Of a DNA stretch of 64,000 bases, positions 11,692 through 24,072 are shown piece by piece. The translations under genes were made by a program, and so were the position numbers. The notes below the pieces were generated by a model, which did not search any database, was not told the DNA's origin, and saw only the letters and a list, made by a program, of their open reading frames with translations. This stretch comes from Diabrotica undecimpunctata. Its lineage: Eukaryota; Arthropoda; Insecta; Coleoptera; Chrysomelidae. The first letter of the stretch is position 1, and the number at the start of each line of letters is the position of its first letter. The stretch lies in the NCBI RefSeq assembly GCF_040954645.1, contig NC_092807.1, positions 27,004,353 through 27,068,352 on the forward strand. The letters are read 5' to 3'.

Positions 11692-13108
11692 GGGCGTAGG
11701 AAATTTCGACACTAAGCAGGTAGGTAGCGACTATAATTTAATGGCAATTTTCGACACCAGCCCCAATTCCCGTTTTTGTCTTACAGGTATATTCGACACC
11801 AAATAAATATAGCTGCGACATAAATAAAATACCATAATTAATTAATTTATTTATTTTAATAAAAGTAATGTGCATTTTATTTCTTTATAACTATAATAAT
11901 ATCTAAATATAATACAACTAGTACCTAATTTTTGTACATTTTACCGTTAATATACTTGTATACAATGATTTATTTGCTATTATAGGAATGATAAAATACA
12001 GCTTTTATAAAATCTAACCTACGTATTTGTTGGGATCGTAGTTTATCCATCATTTTCTCCAAAAATGCCAATTTAGCCTTAACAGTAGTATCTTTGATTT
12101 TTGCTGGTATATGTAAACTATTTATTTTGACATAAGTGTCTACTTGAAATTCTTTTAACTTTTCAATAAAAATAAAAATAGAAGGATGTGTTGAATAAAA
12201 AGAAGAATTAAATCTCGAATGAAAGGATTCACAGGCATTTGTGGTCCTCGCAATAGACGGATTCTGATTAGACCATATGTGTGGTGGAAATAGAGCGCTA
12301 TCGAAAATGTAATTTTCCAAGCCATGTATAGTAAATAATTGTAGAAAATATTTGGTACTGTATGAAAATGTACCATCCATATACAAAGTTTTTAATTTAC
12401 ACAACAAACGAATATTTGTCTCGCATGAAAATACAATTACATTTAATTCAGGATGATTTAAAAACAAAAAACTTTCATTGCGACAGGTTTTAGGAGAATA
12501 ATTACTAACCGCGTTATGGACTTCTGATATGCTTCTTGGTAACGGACCTGGTAACAGTTTACGACGACAGTTGTAAATGTTCTTTCTTATGCTAGCTATG
12601 TCAGGAACCGTCAGCAAATTGGCATCACACTCAGCAACAGCAGTTCTTGTAATTTTGGCAGGCTTTTCCGATATGTCCTCTTGGGCTTTTCTTTTACATG
12701 CATTGGTTACCATCTTTACTTCAAGCTTTTTTGCGCCAAAATATCTCGACGCTTTTTAACACTTTCTGTTTCGAGAACGAATGATGCTCCACCACTAATA
12801 AATCTCGACCACGGGAACTTTTTATCAAACTCATTTTTTAAATATCCGTATACGTGCACAAGTCAACGTCAAACAAGAGATAAATTACAACTGAAATAAT
12901 TTAGTCACAAGTACACAAGTGCCACGCCCCCCGCCGTGACAATAAATATTGGGAAACCCCGCTTGTCCTGCTTGGGTGCAAATGTCCATCGCCGCTAATT
13001 ACCTACCTACCTGCTTTACGCCGCGGTGTCGAAATTTCCTATAATAAAATTTGACCCTTCGATTACCCCAGGTACAAAGACAATTTGGTGTCGAAAGTTC
13101 GCCCGCCG
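11692..13108 (-). mobile_element. Mutator-like element with FLYWCH/MULE transposase (Phantom-like)
   Basis: The 8-bp direct repeat TTAAATAT lies at 11684-11691 and 13109-13116. The element ends match imperfectly: GGGCG...AATTTCGACAC on the left, against CGGCGGGCG..CTTTCGACACC on the reverse of the right. The motif TTCGACACC recurs several times just inside each end (11705, 11740 and 11790 on the left; inverted at about 13027 and 13090 on the right), which suggests clustered transposase binding sites. An 8- to 9-bp duplication is typical of the Mutator superfamily. Length is 1417 bp, too short for a full transposase, so this is an internally deleted copy. Confidence 0.75.
11970..12835 (-). pseudogene. 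MULE transposase, internally deleted, with partial FLYWCH finger
   Basis: The open frame from 12713 to 11970 encodes 247 residues. The N-terminal third is basic; LYMDGTFSYSTKYFLQLFTI corresponds to the first catalytic Asp block of MULE transposases (MDGTF). It then jumps almost at once to the C-terminal block NACESFHSRFNSSFYSTHPS, a strongly conserved feature of FLYWCH-MULE proteins. The intervening catalytic region is missing, so it cannot act. Upstream codons at 12835-12740 (KSSRGRDLLVVEHHSF...FW) resemble the start of a FLYWCH zinc finger, which is frame-broken before its Cys/His residues. The long surviving ORF may reflect recent origin or use as a non-autonomous element. Confidence 0.75.
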
Positions 13109-13464
13109 TTAAATATACAGGGAAAATTTTATGGGTTTAGTATACCGTTCCACTATTTAGAATAAATTTTTCAATGGAAGAAGTCTGCAATAGTAAGTAT
13201 ATTTGAGCTATTAATACTGAGAGGTAGGAATTTTTGTGTTGTAGGTTTCCGACTATGAATCTGTCAAAATATGCCTAAGCTAAGCGAATGGATCTTATTA
13301 CCACAGAGACTTCTAATTTTAATTGAAATATAAGAGTATTTCAGTCAATTAAATAGAACCAAGAAGATACAATGTATTAGTAAAAATACTTCAAATTTAC
13401 GTCATTTCGGAAAAACAGTTAGAGAAATAGAAATAAATCTCGCGGCAATGCAACATAACGGTGG

Positions 13465-13862
13465 CACAGAATAAATAACAATCAGAATGCCCACTCTCAG
13501 ATGCCGCCTTTGAAGTTTGTCAGCACGCGATGGCCATATTTTAAACGGAAACATAGACTCGAATTGAGAAATTTGTGACAAGCTACGACAGAAATGTAAT
13601 TTCTATTTTTAAAAATTAATAATTTAGTACATTTGACATAATTTAATCTATTCTTCAACTAAAAGTACGAATAAAATAATACATATTATGTCTATAGTTG
13701 CCGTAAATAAATTAAACCGTAATTTTTCTATGCACACCAGATAAAATGTCACTGAACAGCACTGATTCCTTTTAAAACATGGCTGATTCCGTCTGCTCGA
13801 ACGAGGTGCGCGTACTTATTTTTTCAAGCAGAGTGGGCATTCTGATTGTTTATTATTCTGTG
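13465..13862. mobile_element. MITE, 398 bp, with about 31-bp TIRs
   Basis: The ends CACAGAATAA...ATCAGAATGCCCACTCT and their inverted copy match over about 31 bp with one indel. They are flanked by ACGGTGG at 13458-13464 and 13863-13869. A 7- to 8-bp duplication fits the hAT or MULE groups. There is no coding capacity. Confidence 0.75.
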
Positions 13863-14194
13863 ACGGTGGTAAAGACAATAAATAAAAGTACAATACCGTA
13901 TAAACAAAAACGGAAAACTAATGATTTATCAACTCTGAAATCGACTCTGAAACTAACTCCAGAAATGTAAAACAGGAATCGATCCAAAATTGGTCTTCTT
14001 CTCTTCTTTTTTTATGTAGATATTGTTACATATGCATTGCCTGAATCCTGAATATTAAAAGACAGCCACCACTCTGTTGTTAATTATATTTATTAATAAA
14101 CTAAACTGTAAAATATAATACATTTGTCAAACAAGTGATAAACTAACGAATTGAAAAACAATTGCAATGTTTTGTTTCAGTCCAGTGCGATACA

Positions 14195-14445
14195 AACAGA
14201 ATTTGAAAATCGAGATAGCATTTTGAAATGTTTTAAAAATATTGAGTCCGGAAATGTTAAAATATATTACACGGAAGCTACAGTTCACGCGGCCGATCTC
14301 GTCAAATGATTTAATGATCCTACATTTTAGTACCTACTGGTTGGATTTATTTTACAAAATAATGCCACATGTTGACACATTATTTAACCAACTGCAGAAA
14401 TTTAAATCGGACTCTGTGAAATTGCAATATGCTATTGGCAGTTAA
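14195..14445 (+). pseudogene. hAT-like (ZMYM1/DUF4371-type) transposase fragment
   Basis: The frame from 14242 encodes 67 residues including ILHFSTYWLDLFYKIMPHVD and LFNQLQKFKSDSVK. These match the conserved 'F...I..H.D.LF.QLQ' helix of ZMYM1-like hAT transposases (DUF4371 region). The preceding bases 14176-14240 (FENRDSILKCFKNI) fit the following segment in another frame, so the piece is scrambled or frameshifted. No ends are found. Confidence 0.5.
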
Positions 14446-15176
14446 ATATTATGTTTATATGGATTAAGCCGCAATTGATTGTAATGAAGTTGTATTAGGG
14501 TGTGTTCAATGACGGTGTGTTATTATAATGATTGATGGTTGACGGTTGACTTACTTTGACCTCGATCTTATAGGCAAATAGCCATGCATTTCGTTGAAAT
14601 TTTAAGGGTGGAATTTTCACCCTCAGGATGATATTAAATTCTGATTATTTTGTGTATTTGTGTATTACTTGGATTATGTGTTTGTGTATTGTGTGTTGTA
14701 TATGTATTATGTATAATTGTAGACCATGTGTCTCCATTCTATTAATCCGTTAATGTTGTGATGTCATACTTTTTTCCTATCCTTTTTAATTTTATCGATA
14801 AGTAGGTAAATTAAGTTAGATTTTACTCGACACAACTATATAGACGGGTTGAACAATTGAAATGTGTAGTATGAGATTTTACAAAAAGGCTATCATTTAT
14901 AGATTTATCAATTTTTTAGTGAAACCATTCTTAAATAAACAATCAAAACGTCAATTCATTATTTTAATCATATCTTAAAAACTTCTTCATTTAGAGATTT
15001 GACGTAAACAGAAAACTTTTTTGGAAAAAAAAGGTCACAAAATAAGATATGCTAAATTAAAATCGGTTAACAAACAAAAAAGTTACTGCAAAATGAACAA
15101 CAAAATCGCTGTGTTTAACTGTTAATAACTTTTTTATTATTTATTACTATGTGTTTTTTATTATTTATTATTTACT
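14446..15176. other. No recognised feature
   Basis: AT-rich; only short ORFs and no inverted repeats noticed. Confidence 0.5.
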
Positions 15177-15737
15177 ATTTCGTCGGTATACTGCGAAAAC
15201 CAGGTAAATGACAAATTTTAAAATATTGAGTTAAGTATACCAAAATTCTCAGCTTTTTCCGCTCTACATACAGGTAAAACCCAATAAATGATACGACTTA
15301 CCATTCAGCAGATAATTTGTGTAATAAACAAATAAGTTACAACTAATCAACTTTTCATTTTCAAATAAAACAATATATCGCTACTTACTTCCATAAAATT
15401 AAAGTTCTGTTGCATGTAAAACAAAGTAAGCCCACATATATTATTATGCCGGACAACAATATATGTCTACTACTGCAAACCATATTCAGTAAAAAGGTGA
15501 TAAGTAGACTTCGGCAAATATGCAAATAAAAATGTAGAAAATATGCGCATAAATATGCACGTGTTTACCCGAAAATATGCAAATATTTTACAAAATATGC
15601 ATACAAATAAATAAAAAAATCGTAAAATAGTAACAATTTTATTTAAAAAAAAAGTGTACATAACTAAATATTTCCTACTATTCATTAAGATTTACATTTA
15701 TTTTAAGTAACTACATCATTTTTAAGTATAAATAAAC

Positions 15738-17829
15738 TTATTTAGAATTATGGTAACAATAAATGACCAAGTGGTGTTCAAAATTTTCTAACAAAAACTT
15801 GTGGCTTCTGTCTGAGTACATATATTTATATATGGAAAAACTTCGTTCAACATCAACTGATGTAACGGGAGCATTTTTCAAACTAACCAAAACATTTGGT
15901 TCTAAATTAATTGTTTCCGAAATATTTCCAGCTAGAACACTGACTACTTCAGAAAGAATATGGTAACCTTTATTTTTTTCCATAGTAGCTTCAAATTTTT
16001 TTAAAATATCATTTCCAATATTACCTCTAACGTTCCGACAACATGACGCAAATTCTTTTATTAATACTGTACTTTCGAACAATGACAGTTTTGGTGATTC
16101 TAACTGAGTAATTGTTTTTTGAACAAAACTAAAATTTGATTTTATAAATGAAAGTTCTTGTTGAAGCAAGTTACTCTGAAAAGTTTGTTTAGAATCCAAA
16201 AGAGATTGGGAACTTTCATCTGTTAACGTATCAATTATGTTCTTTATTTTAACAAAATGATCTGCATAAAAATTAGCTGCTTCTAACCATGTTCCCCATC
16301 GCGTTAAAATAGGTTGTGGTGGAAGAGGAATGTTAGGTAGCATTTCTTTATATATAAAGTTGAATTCTTATAGGAGATTTAAGAAATACTTTTTTGACAC
16401 TGGATATCATGGTATTTACAAGAGGAAACTTTTTTCGTATTTCCTCTGCAACTCTGTTTAATCCATGCGCTACACAAGTAACATGTATTAAATCTGGGAA
16501 AAATATTTTTAAATTTTGTCCTGCTTTCACCATATAAGGAGCAGCATCCGATAAAATAAGCAGTAATTTATTAGAAGGAATAGTTGTCGGAAGAAAAAAA
16601 GTTGCTAATGTTTCTTGTATAAAACGCGAAATTGTTAAAGCATTTGTTTTCTCAAGTTGCTGGCATTAAATAAAAGAGATTTTGGTAAGGTATCTTCTTT
16701 AAGAACACCAATCAATAAATGAGCAATATACTTTCCTGAGGAATCAGTGGTTTCGTCTACAGATATGTAAAAATAATTATCTGCAATTTCTTCCTTAATA
16801 TTAATTAACACCGACGAGTATAGCCCGTTCACATTATTTCTTCTTAGAGACCGATCACTTGGAACATTAAGTTTGCAATATTTTTTTAGAAACGAACTAA
16901 AATTTACATTTGCTAATTTTGAAAACGGTATGTTTGCAGACACTAATGCGCGACACAAGTCTTCATTAAAAGTTTCTTGCTCATCTAATTTTTTTGAAGT
17001 AGATTGGAAACATTTAGCCATTGAAGTTTGATGTTTTCCTCCTATTTTTCCTTTTTTTGCAATGTGTGAAGCAGTTCTCACATGTTGGTCTATCTGAAAT
17101 TTCTTCTCACATGCTATCTATAAATAAAAATAAAAACCTTTATTTTAACCCAACCTTTAAAATATAAAAATATACAAGGTGTTTTTGGTTAATCAAATAA
17201 CTGGTTTGGAAAAAATGACACTCGCTAAGTGTTTTAAATGCAGTATTAATCCACAAATTAGTTTTTGTTACTAACCATTAGTATATCATATAACTTATTT
17301 TAAAATTCAACAAAAGTTTTTTTTTTGTTAATTCAATTACAATAAAAATAATTGTGTTTTAGAATAGCTGACTTCATAAAAAAAAGTAAAGGTGAAAAAT
17401 GTTTCTAAATACACACCATTGTATTGTACCATGGACAATTTTTTCTCACTAAAGGAAGCTATTTTTCATTTAAAAACAACCTACGAGTACTAAATTTCAA
17501 GTAAATACGTTTATTGGTTTTAAAGTTATTGTTGTTATTAACTAAAAGAATTTAATTTTTTTTAATTTTAACACCCTGTATCTCGAAAAGTAAATAAGTT
17601 TGACCCTTCATTAACTATATCGTTTTGTTCAATTTTTCGAGAAGTATCTACAGTCAAACGTTGTAAGTGTCATTTGGAAACACCCTGTATGTATGAAATA
17701 TTAGATATTTAATAGAAAATATTAGATACTTACAATTTTTCCACAGACTGAACAGTAGATTTTTCCCATATCCATAGACAGCTCTTTATAAGGTTTAATC
17801 CAAGTTGAAGCACTGGTTGTTTTAGGCAT
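15738..17829 (-). pseudogene. hAT transposase with BED-type finger, two exons, two frameshifts
   Basis: Exon 1 (17829-17734) encodes 32 residues ending in YCSVCGKI, then GTAAGT. Exon 2 begins at 17117 in phase (ACEKKF...QHVRTASH), completing a CxxC...HxxxxxH finger of BED type. Catalytic landmarks follow: ISVDETTDSSGKY (first Asp), a frameshift near 16660, LILSDAAPYMVKAG (second Asp), the hAT CxxH-like CVAHGLNR, a second frameshift near 16350, LTRWGTWLEAA, and SVDVERSFSIYKY (Glu) close to the C-terminus at 15738. The order and residues are all present and only two indels break it, so the copy is fairly young. The element at 31714-33905 encodes a related protein. Confidence 0.85.
17175..17687. 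mobile_element. Mariner-type MITE in the hAT intron
   Basis: The ends CAAGGTGTTTTTGG and CAGGGTGTTTCCAA (reverse strand) are flanked by TA on both sides (17173-17174, 17688-17689). Length is 513 bp with no ORF. It lies wholly within the hAT transposase intron (17118-17733), so it need not have harmed the hAT gene. Confidence 0.65.
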
Positions 17830-18555
17830 TATAAAATCACAATCTTCCTTTTTGTTACGCACAACGAGTGTTTACGCTTTGAATATCAAAACAAAAATGA
17901 TTTACAAATCTGAGCATCAAATTAGAACTGTTTAGGTACCTAATTCAATAAACTGGGAGATTTTGGAAAATCCTTAAATTAGGAACAAAACTATTAGCCG
18001 TTTACCTGCTGTTAAGATACAATAAATTGTAGATAGATTTGGGGATTAGATCATAAAATGCAAATGAGCGAACCCTTAGCGATTATCCAATAACTGAATG
18101 CCTCAGTGACCGAGACTTTCTAAGAATGTTGAGGGCTACTTAAATTGATCTTCTTTGAAATTGTAAATGTTTTGTACCTGTAGAGATTACGTACTTAGAT
18201 CATTTCTTGATTAAAATGACTACAAAATTTTATACAAGAATTGAAATAAATTGGTATTTTTAAAAATTTTCAAATACAGTATAAAAATGAACTTTTATGC
18301 ACTTTATGCAAACTTTTATACAAATATGCCAAAATATGAAATATTTGCATAAAATATGCACAATATGCAAAATATGCAATATGCATATTTGCCGAAGTCT
18401 AGTGATAAGTGTCTTTAATACATTTTACGTGTATGATTTATTAAAATTTCTCTTTCATATCGACTAGTGAAAACCTTTAAGTACACTTACTTCATTTTAC
18501 CTGAAAACGGATTGAGTTAAAATTTAGAAATGGTTACTAAGCTAAACCCATAAAT

Positions 18556-20674
18556 GATCTTTATAACACATACACAGATAGAATAACTGAAGACAGCAGT
18601 TCAATTCTTGATGATTCTGAGAACAATATAGTCTCAATGATGGAATCCATTTTTGATAGTGACTTTTCAGATGTAGACCCCACATATCAGCCAAGTGAAG
18701 AGAGATCACGCTCTCTAGGAAGTCTGTATGATTTACACACTTTGATAGCCTAAATGATGAGAAAAAAGATACTGAAATAGGTGCACCCACGAACAATTTA
18801 GTGTCAACTGAAATAGCTAGTTGGATATTAAATCTACTTTTTGACAAAGTATGGAAAGACGTACGTCCACTAAAACGTTGGGGACAATCTAACCCCAAAG
18901 ATTGGGTAATAAATGTTGCAAAAAGGAGGCGTGCTGAGGGTTTGCCTTATAAGATAAAAAAAAAAGACCATAGACCAGCAATGCCAAAACCAGTTAATTG
19001 TTCAGAGTGCTTTTACAAATGTGCCAGTTATTTCAGCGAAGATTACAGACAAAGACTATGTCGTGATTATTGAAAGTTAGAATATATAGGCCAGAAACAT
19101 TTTCTTATTGCACGTATTAAAACGGAGCCACCAAAGAGAGTCGTTGCAGTTCGTTGAAGTTTAAAAAACCACGTGCATTTTCCAAAAAGTGTTACTTTTC
19201 TTTGAATGGTCAAGACATACAGGTATGTGAGAAATTTCTTTGTAAGACACTTTGTATATCAGCGTCGTTAATACAAGATGTTGTAAGAAAAACTGATATT
19301 CTAGGCTGTTATGCAGATACGGATAAAAGAGGCAAGCATACACCGCCAAATAAAACAAGCAGTAAAACCCAAAAAATCGTGAAGGCTCATATTGAGTCTT
19401 TTCCAACCATGGGCCCACATTATATTCGCCAAAGTTCAAAGTGTAGATATTTGGACAAAAATTTAAGTATAAGAAAAATGTACCAACTTTTTATAAATGA
19501 CTATGAGCAGAAGAAACTGGAAGGTGTTAGCAAAATTACATATCGAAGAATATTTTCTAACGACTGTAATTTAAGATTTTTTGTTGCTAAAAAAGATCAA
19601 TGTTTAGTTTGTAATAAATATGATAGGGCTAATCCAACTGACAAATCGGATTTAGAAGACAGTTACAGAGAACATCAGAAAAGAAAAGAAGTATGTAATC
19701 TTAAAAAACAAAATGATAAGAAAATATCTAATGAACAACGGGATTTTGTTTCAGTTACTTTCAATCTACAGGCCGTACTACAGATTCCAAGTGGATTGAC
19801 TGGAAACTATATTATTCTCGAAAATTATGTGTCTACAATTTGTGTGTATATGAAGCCGCATTACCAAATGCAGCTTACTGTTTTGACTGGTCAGAAATTA
19901 ACGGTAGACAAGGAAGTTCTGAAATAGAAAGCATTATACTCCACTACTTATCAAAATGTGTTCCAGAATATGTAAGTGAAATAAGTTTATTTTCTGATAC
20001 CTGCAGAGGACAGAATCCGTTTAAATATTATTGAACACAAATTTTTAGAGTCTGGACATTCCTATACGGAAGTTGACTCTATGCAGAGTAGTAACGAAAC
20101 CGCTAATAAACACAGATCTATCTATGGGATGCCAGATTACTTGTCTGTTTTTCAAAATGCAAGAGGAAATAAAAATATTAAGGTTGATGATAAAAAAGTA
20201 TGTATAGAACCATACAAATGTAAAGAATTTAAATACTACGACTTTTATGATTTAAAAAATTTGTCACTCACTTTAATTAAAAACCGGACAAAAGACCAAA
20301 ACGGCGAAAAAATAATGTGGTTGAAGATAAAAAGAATGAGATTCGTGAAAGGAGAGACAAACAGAATCTATTTTAATTATGACATGTCAACAAGCTTCAA
20401 TTATTTCCTTACTGATACTGCACGACAGTCAACAAGAAAAAAGCACGCCAAGTTATCAACTAATTCAAGCAATCTTGAAGAACTTAAGCGACTTTATGAT
20501 GCACATTTGCCAATTAGCATAGCAAAAAAGAGAGATTTGGTACAGCTATGTGATAAGGGAGTGATACCGGAGGAATATCACGGGTGGTATCGTAATTTGA
20601 AAATGGAAAATGATGTAACAGACATCTTGCCAGAGCCTGCTTTCAGTGACGAATCGGACGAGGAAGCCTCATAA
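18556..20674 (+). pseudogene. Sola-like DDD transposase, broken
   Basis: Blocks in order: an acidic N-terminus (18556-18740, FDSDFSDVDPTYQPSEE); a frameshift; a basic block and Cys cluster (18744-19073, LKRWGQSNPKDW, NCSECFYKCASYF); an in-frame TGA where the family has Trp; a frameshift near 19150; the central region to about 19830 with CLVCNK; another frameshift; CFDWSE and SLFSDTCRGQN (19840-20034); a last frameshift; then HSYTEVDSMQ and a C-terminal block to 20674. The family's catalytic Asp residues are expected in F(D)LQ, SD(N/T)CxGQN and EVDSM. Here the first reads FNLQAV, so Asp is replaced by Asn. With four frame breaks and that change it is inactive. Confidence 0.7.
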
Positions 20675-21309
20675 TAATAATATTGTTATTATTATATTCA
20701 AAATAAATTTGATTTTTTCTATAAAACTGCCTGTCATTCATATAAACAATAACTATAACTACACACAGCTGTTAATAAAATTTTCAGGGAAAACCAGTTA
20801 AATGTCATAAATATCGACTAATACCTTAAAACATTGCTATTACCTAGTAAAAGCCTCATATCTCGATCACAAAACTGGACAATATTATACTTGGTTTATT
20901 ATATTTGTGTTGAATATGTTATTTGAAGAGTAATTGATTTATTTAGATTTACAGGTAAAACCAGGTAAGTGATAGCATTTCCAACTTAAATTTAGGATTA
21001 CTCAGATAGGTGTCTCAACTTTTTCAAACTAAAGATAGAATGTCATTTCACATATATGCATCTTTCACTAGAAAACCTAATATCAAAAACAAGCTGAATG
21101 CTTAATTCACAATATAAAACTAAACTTTAAAAACGTTTTTTCTCGATTTCGGTATTCCGACATTTACCTGGTTTTCGCAGTATACCGACGATTTATTGTT
21201 ATGTGTACATAAATGTACACAAACGATTTAATAATAAATAAATAGCCGTTTTTAAGCTTATAAATGTTTACAATAACTTTTACTGGAATAACTATTACCT
21301 GCAAGATTC

Positions 21310-22620
21310 CTTTGTCAGCATGTCGTCAATGAAGTTGATTATCTGTCTGCAGGGGATAATTCGGACCAGTTTATATATTAATCTCTGTCTCCAAACAGTG
21401 TTATGTGCTGCTCTTAGATATATGAATGCTGCGGCTGTTTTTTTGTTTTTTTTTGAAAACTAGCTTCCATAAAAGTTGTCAGTAACAAAACTTGGTCTGT
21501 ACAGTTTCGAAGAGGGTGAAAGCCTGCTTGTTCAGCGGAAAAATTTTCAAGTATTCTGTGACTATTTCTGTTGAAGAGAAGCTTTTCTAATAGTTTATAT
21601 ACTATGATGAGTAGGGCTATGAGTTGGTAGTTTTTTAGCTTATCATTTGAATAAACCCAGGTGCTTTACCTAAATTGATTTCTTTTAGGGCATGAGTGAT
21701 TTTACAAATAATAATTTTTGCTGAATATAGATCCATTTTGTTTTAATGTCCTCAAGTCTCTTTTTGCCTTAGTAGTATGTGTTTGGTTTTGTGTAGCTCT
21801 GGATAAAGATACAATATGTGAGGCAAACTTTTTAGGAGATATTTTATTCTCTCTGGATTTCACTTGGTTAGCTCCCCAAATTTTCACAACAGGGGCCATA
21901 CCTGCAGGGTTTAATTCTTGGAGTCAAGGTTTTCTTCAGTCTCTATCCATTTTTGGTATCTAACTGTATCGATGTTGTGTAAGAGCAAGAACACTTCTGG
22001 CAGTTATTAGTGGTCTATAATTGGTATCTTTTAAGACAAAGCATAAATCTGGGTTATATCATTTTCTCCATGCAGCTCATTTAAATGTTCCCTCTGTCTT
22101 TGGCATCAAAAGATAGGATATGTGTTTTTATGCCAAAGTGCTCGATCAGTGCCTCCCCATTATCATCATTCGTGGTATACTTTCACATTTCGTGGTGGCT
22201 GTTAAACTTGCCTATGTATATAAGTAGGGTGTGGAAGAGTCTCTATCCCTTCTGCTTTTCATGTAGTGGCTGGGGGTTTATATATGTTAACTACGGTTAT
22301 CTCTCCAATTTTGGTGACTACTTTATGTTCGTTATTTTCATTGGAAACAGCAAGCAGGAACCAATTTTCTATATTGCTTCGAATATAGGTTGCGACCTGG
22401 TAATACTTATCGTAGCTCGTACTTATCGTACTAAGTAGCTCCCAGTAAATTGTAGCCAGGTATCTTTCCTCTTAAATTAAGCTGAACTTTGTTCTTAGCA
22501 TAGTTCTCTTGTATGGCTGCCAAGTCAATGTCGTTACCGCATAGGATGTGTGGTAGGTGTGTGGTACTTTGGTGATAGACTGAGAAATCAGGACCGTACG
22601 CGATTTGTTTCAAAAATCTT
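21310..22620 (-). pseudogene. Jockey-type LINE fragment: endonuclease and start of RT
   Basis: Read from 22620 downward, the endonuclease begins at NDIDLAAIQENYAKNKVQLN and continues in broken frames through YIRSNIENWFLLAVSN and NDDNGEALIEHFGI. It ends near 21830 with PVVKIWGANQVKSRENK. The RT follows at 21660-21320 (NYQLIALLIIVYKLLEKLLF, AEQAGFHPLRNCTDQVLLL, then a TAAAFIDL-like stretch) and stops before the catalytic YADD box. Many stops and indels are present. It abuts the right end of the Sola-like element. The style (GIPGYNLLGAT, EQAGFRP) is that of insect jockey/X-element proteins. Confidence 0.75.
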
Positions 22621-24072
22621 TACTTATTAATTTAACTGAGTTAAATAAGAGAATAAACAAAAAAAAAACAAATTAATTCTATAAACAATGCCTGTATACA
22701 TAAAATATCTAATATCTCGTAAATACTTATAGAGTAAAGTGCCATAATATCGGATAGTTGCCTATTATCCGATAGTTCTGTTTTAAAGAAACCTGTAATA
22801 TGATTAACAAGAAACCTATATCCAGTTTAGCATGGAGCTAAACCCAGGTCGCCAAATAATATTTTAATGCCTCTAGTAAAACATAGAGGGCACTAGAGTA
22901 AGTTATCCGAATTTTTGCATTACGAGTTTTTACACGCGATAGTCGTAAAAGCAATTTTTACACATTAAGTTTTTAAATTTGACTATGTAGTTTAAGTTAG
23001 TCTATAATATGTCTTAATATCAGATATCCGATATTAGGACAAAATATTTCTTAATTGTTTTTATATAGAATATCTACTATCATTTCTATGTAGTTAAGGT
23101 CGTGTTAACAATTACATTTTATTGTTGACAAAAAGAAAGAATTATGCTATAATTTTTGCAGTCTGCTTATTTTATCTCATTTCTTACGCTTTTTTTTTAA
23201 TTTCAGAAATAAAATGTCAACGAAATCCAAACAAAAACGAAAGAAATGGGATAGTAAATCCATGCATGCAGCTGTTACTGCAGTTAAAAACAAAGAAATG
23301 GGGTAATTGCGAGCTTCAAAAACTTTTAAAGTACCCAAGAGCACGTTGGAAGACTACGTAAAAATTAAAATAAAGTAGCCTGAAGAACTTATTCAAACCA
23401 ATATGGGACGTCCACCAGTGTTTTTCAAAGAAATTGAAGCGGCTGGATTCAGAGTCACATTTTCACCAATTGGTTACAATATTTTATTAGCTACGTTAAA
23501 CCAAGTGAAGCTGATCCAGTTGTATTAATATTGGATGGTCACTTCTCCCACATGCGAAACATTGACTCGATAAATTTGGCGTGCCAAAATCATGTGGTTA
23601 TTCTTAGTCTACCGCCTCATTCTACTCACAAAATGCAGCCGCTGGACCTTGCTTTCATGGGGCCTCTTAAAACCTACTACTCGCAGGAAATTAAAAATTG
23701 GCTAAGGAACAACCCTCGAAGAGTAGTCACCTGCTATCAAGTTTGCGAATTGCTTGGAAGAGCTTATGTAAAATGTGCTACAGCTGAAATCGCTATTAAT
23801 GGTTTTCGAAAGAGCGGTATCCGCCCATTTAATAAACACATTTTTCGAGGACACGACTTTGCTATTCACCATCAAGCGGAAGGCTGACCGAGTTCCAGTT
23901 TCAAATCTACCAGAGGCTGAACAAGAAAACCAAGTAACTCCTCCGAAGGATTTAACTATTCCAAGAAGTATTGATGCGACCAAATGTGTGGAAGATTTAT
24001 CATGTAAGAACATTTCTAATACGAGAGATTCAACAGTGCGGCCACAAGATATTACCCCTTTACCCACCACTT

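Larger units (their letters stand above)
15505..18401 (-). mobile_element. hAT transposon, complete ends, nested in the Sola-like element
   Basis: The ends TAGACTTCGGCAAATATGC and its inverse are flanked by the perfect 8-bp duplication GTGATAAG (15497-15504 and 18402-18409), the hAT signature. Both ends are followed by many copies of ATATGCA/AAATATGC, likely binding sites. Length is 2897 bp. It lies 5' of the Sola-like transposase and is therefore younger. Confidence 0.9.
15181..21190 (+). mobile_element. 6-kb Sola-like DNA transposon with hAT nested inside
   Basis: The ends are CGTCGGTATACTGCGAAAAC on the left and its exact inverse on the right (the match continues through AACCAGGTAAATG). 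They are flanked by the 4-bp duplication ATTT at 15177-15180 and 21191-21194. The sequence AAAACCAGGTAA(A/G)TG recurs inside the ends (15197, 15270 variant, 20785 variant, 20955, and 21160 inverted), like transposase binding sites. A 4-bp duplication and the transposase style (a DTCRGQN box) fit the Sola superfamily; that assignment is from memory. Without the nested hAT the element is about 3.1 kb. Confidence 0.75.

Noticed and set aside
12577..12899. Plus-strand ORFs over the MULE transposase
   Set aside because: Shadow frames of the minus-strand transposase and its FLYWCH remnant.
22085..22438. 117-codon plus-strand ORF
   Set aside because: It is the antisense shadow of the LINE endonuclease on the minus strand.
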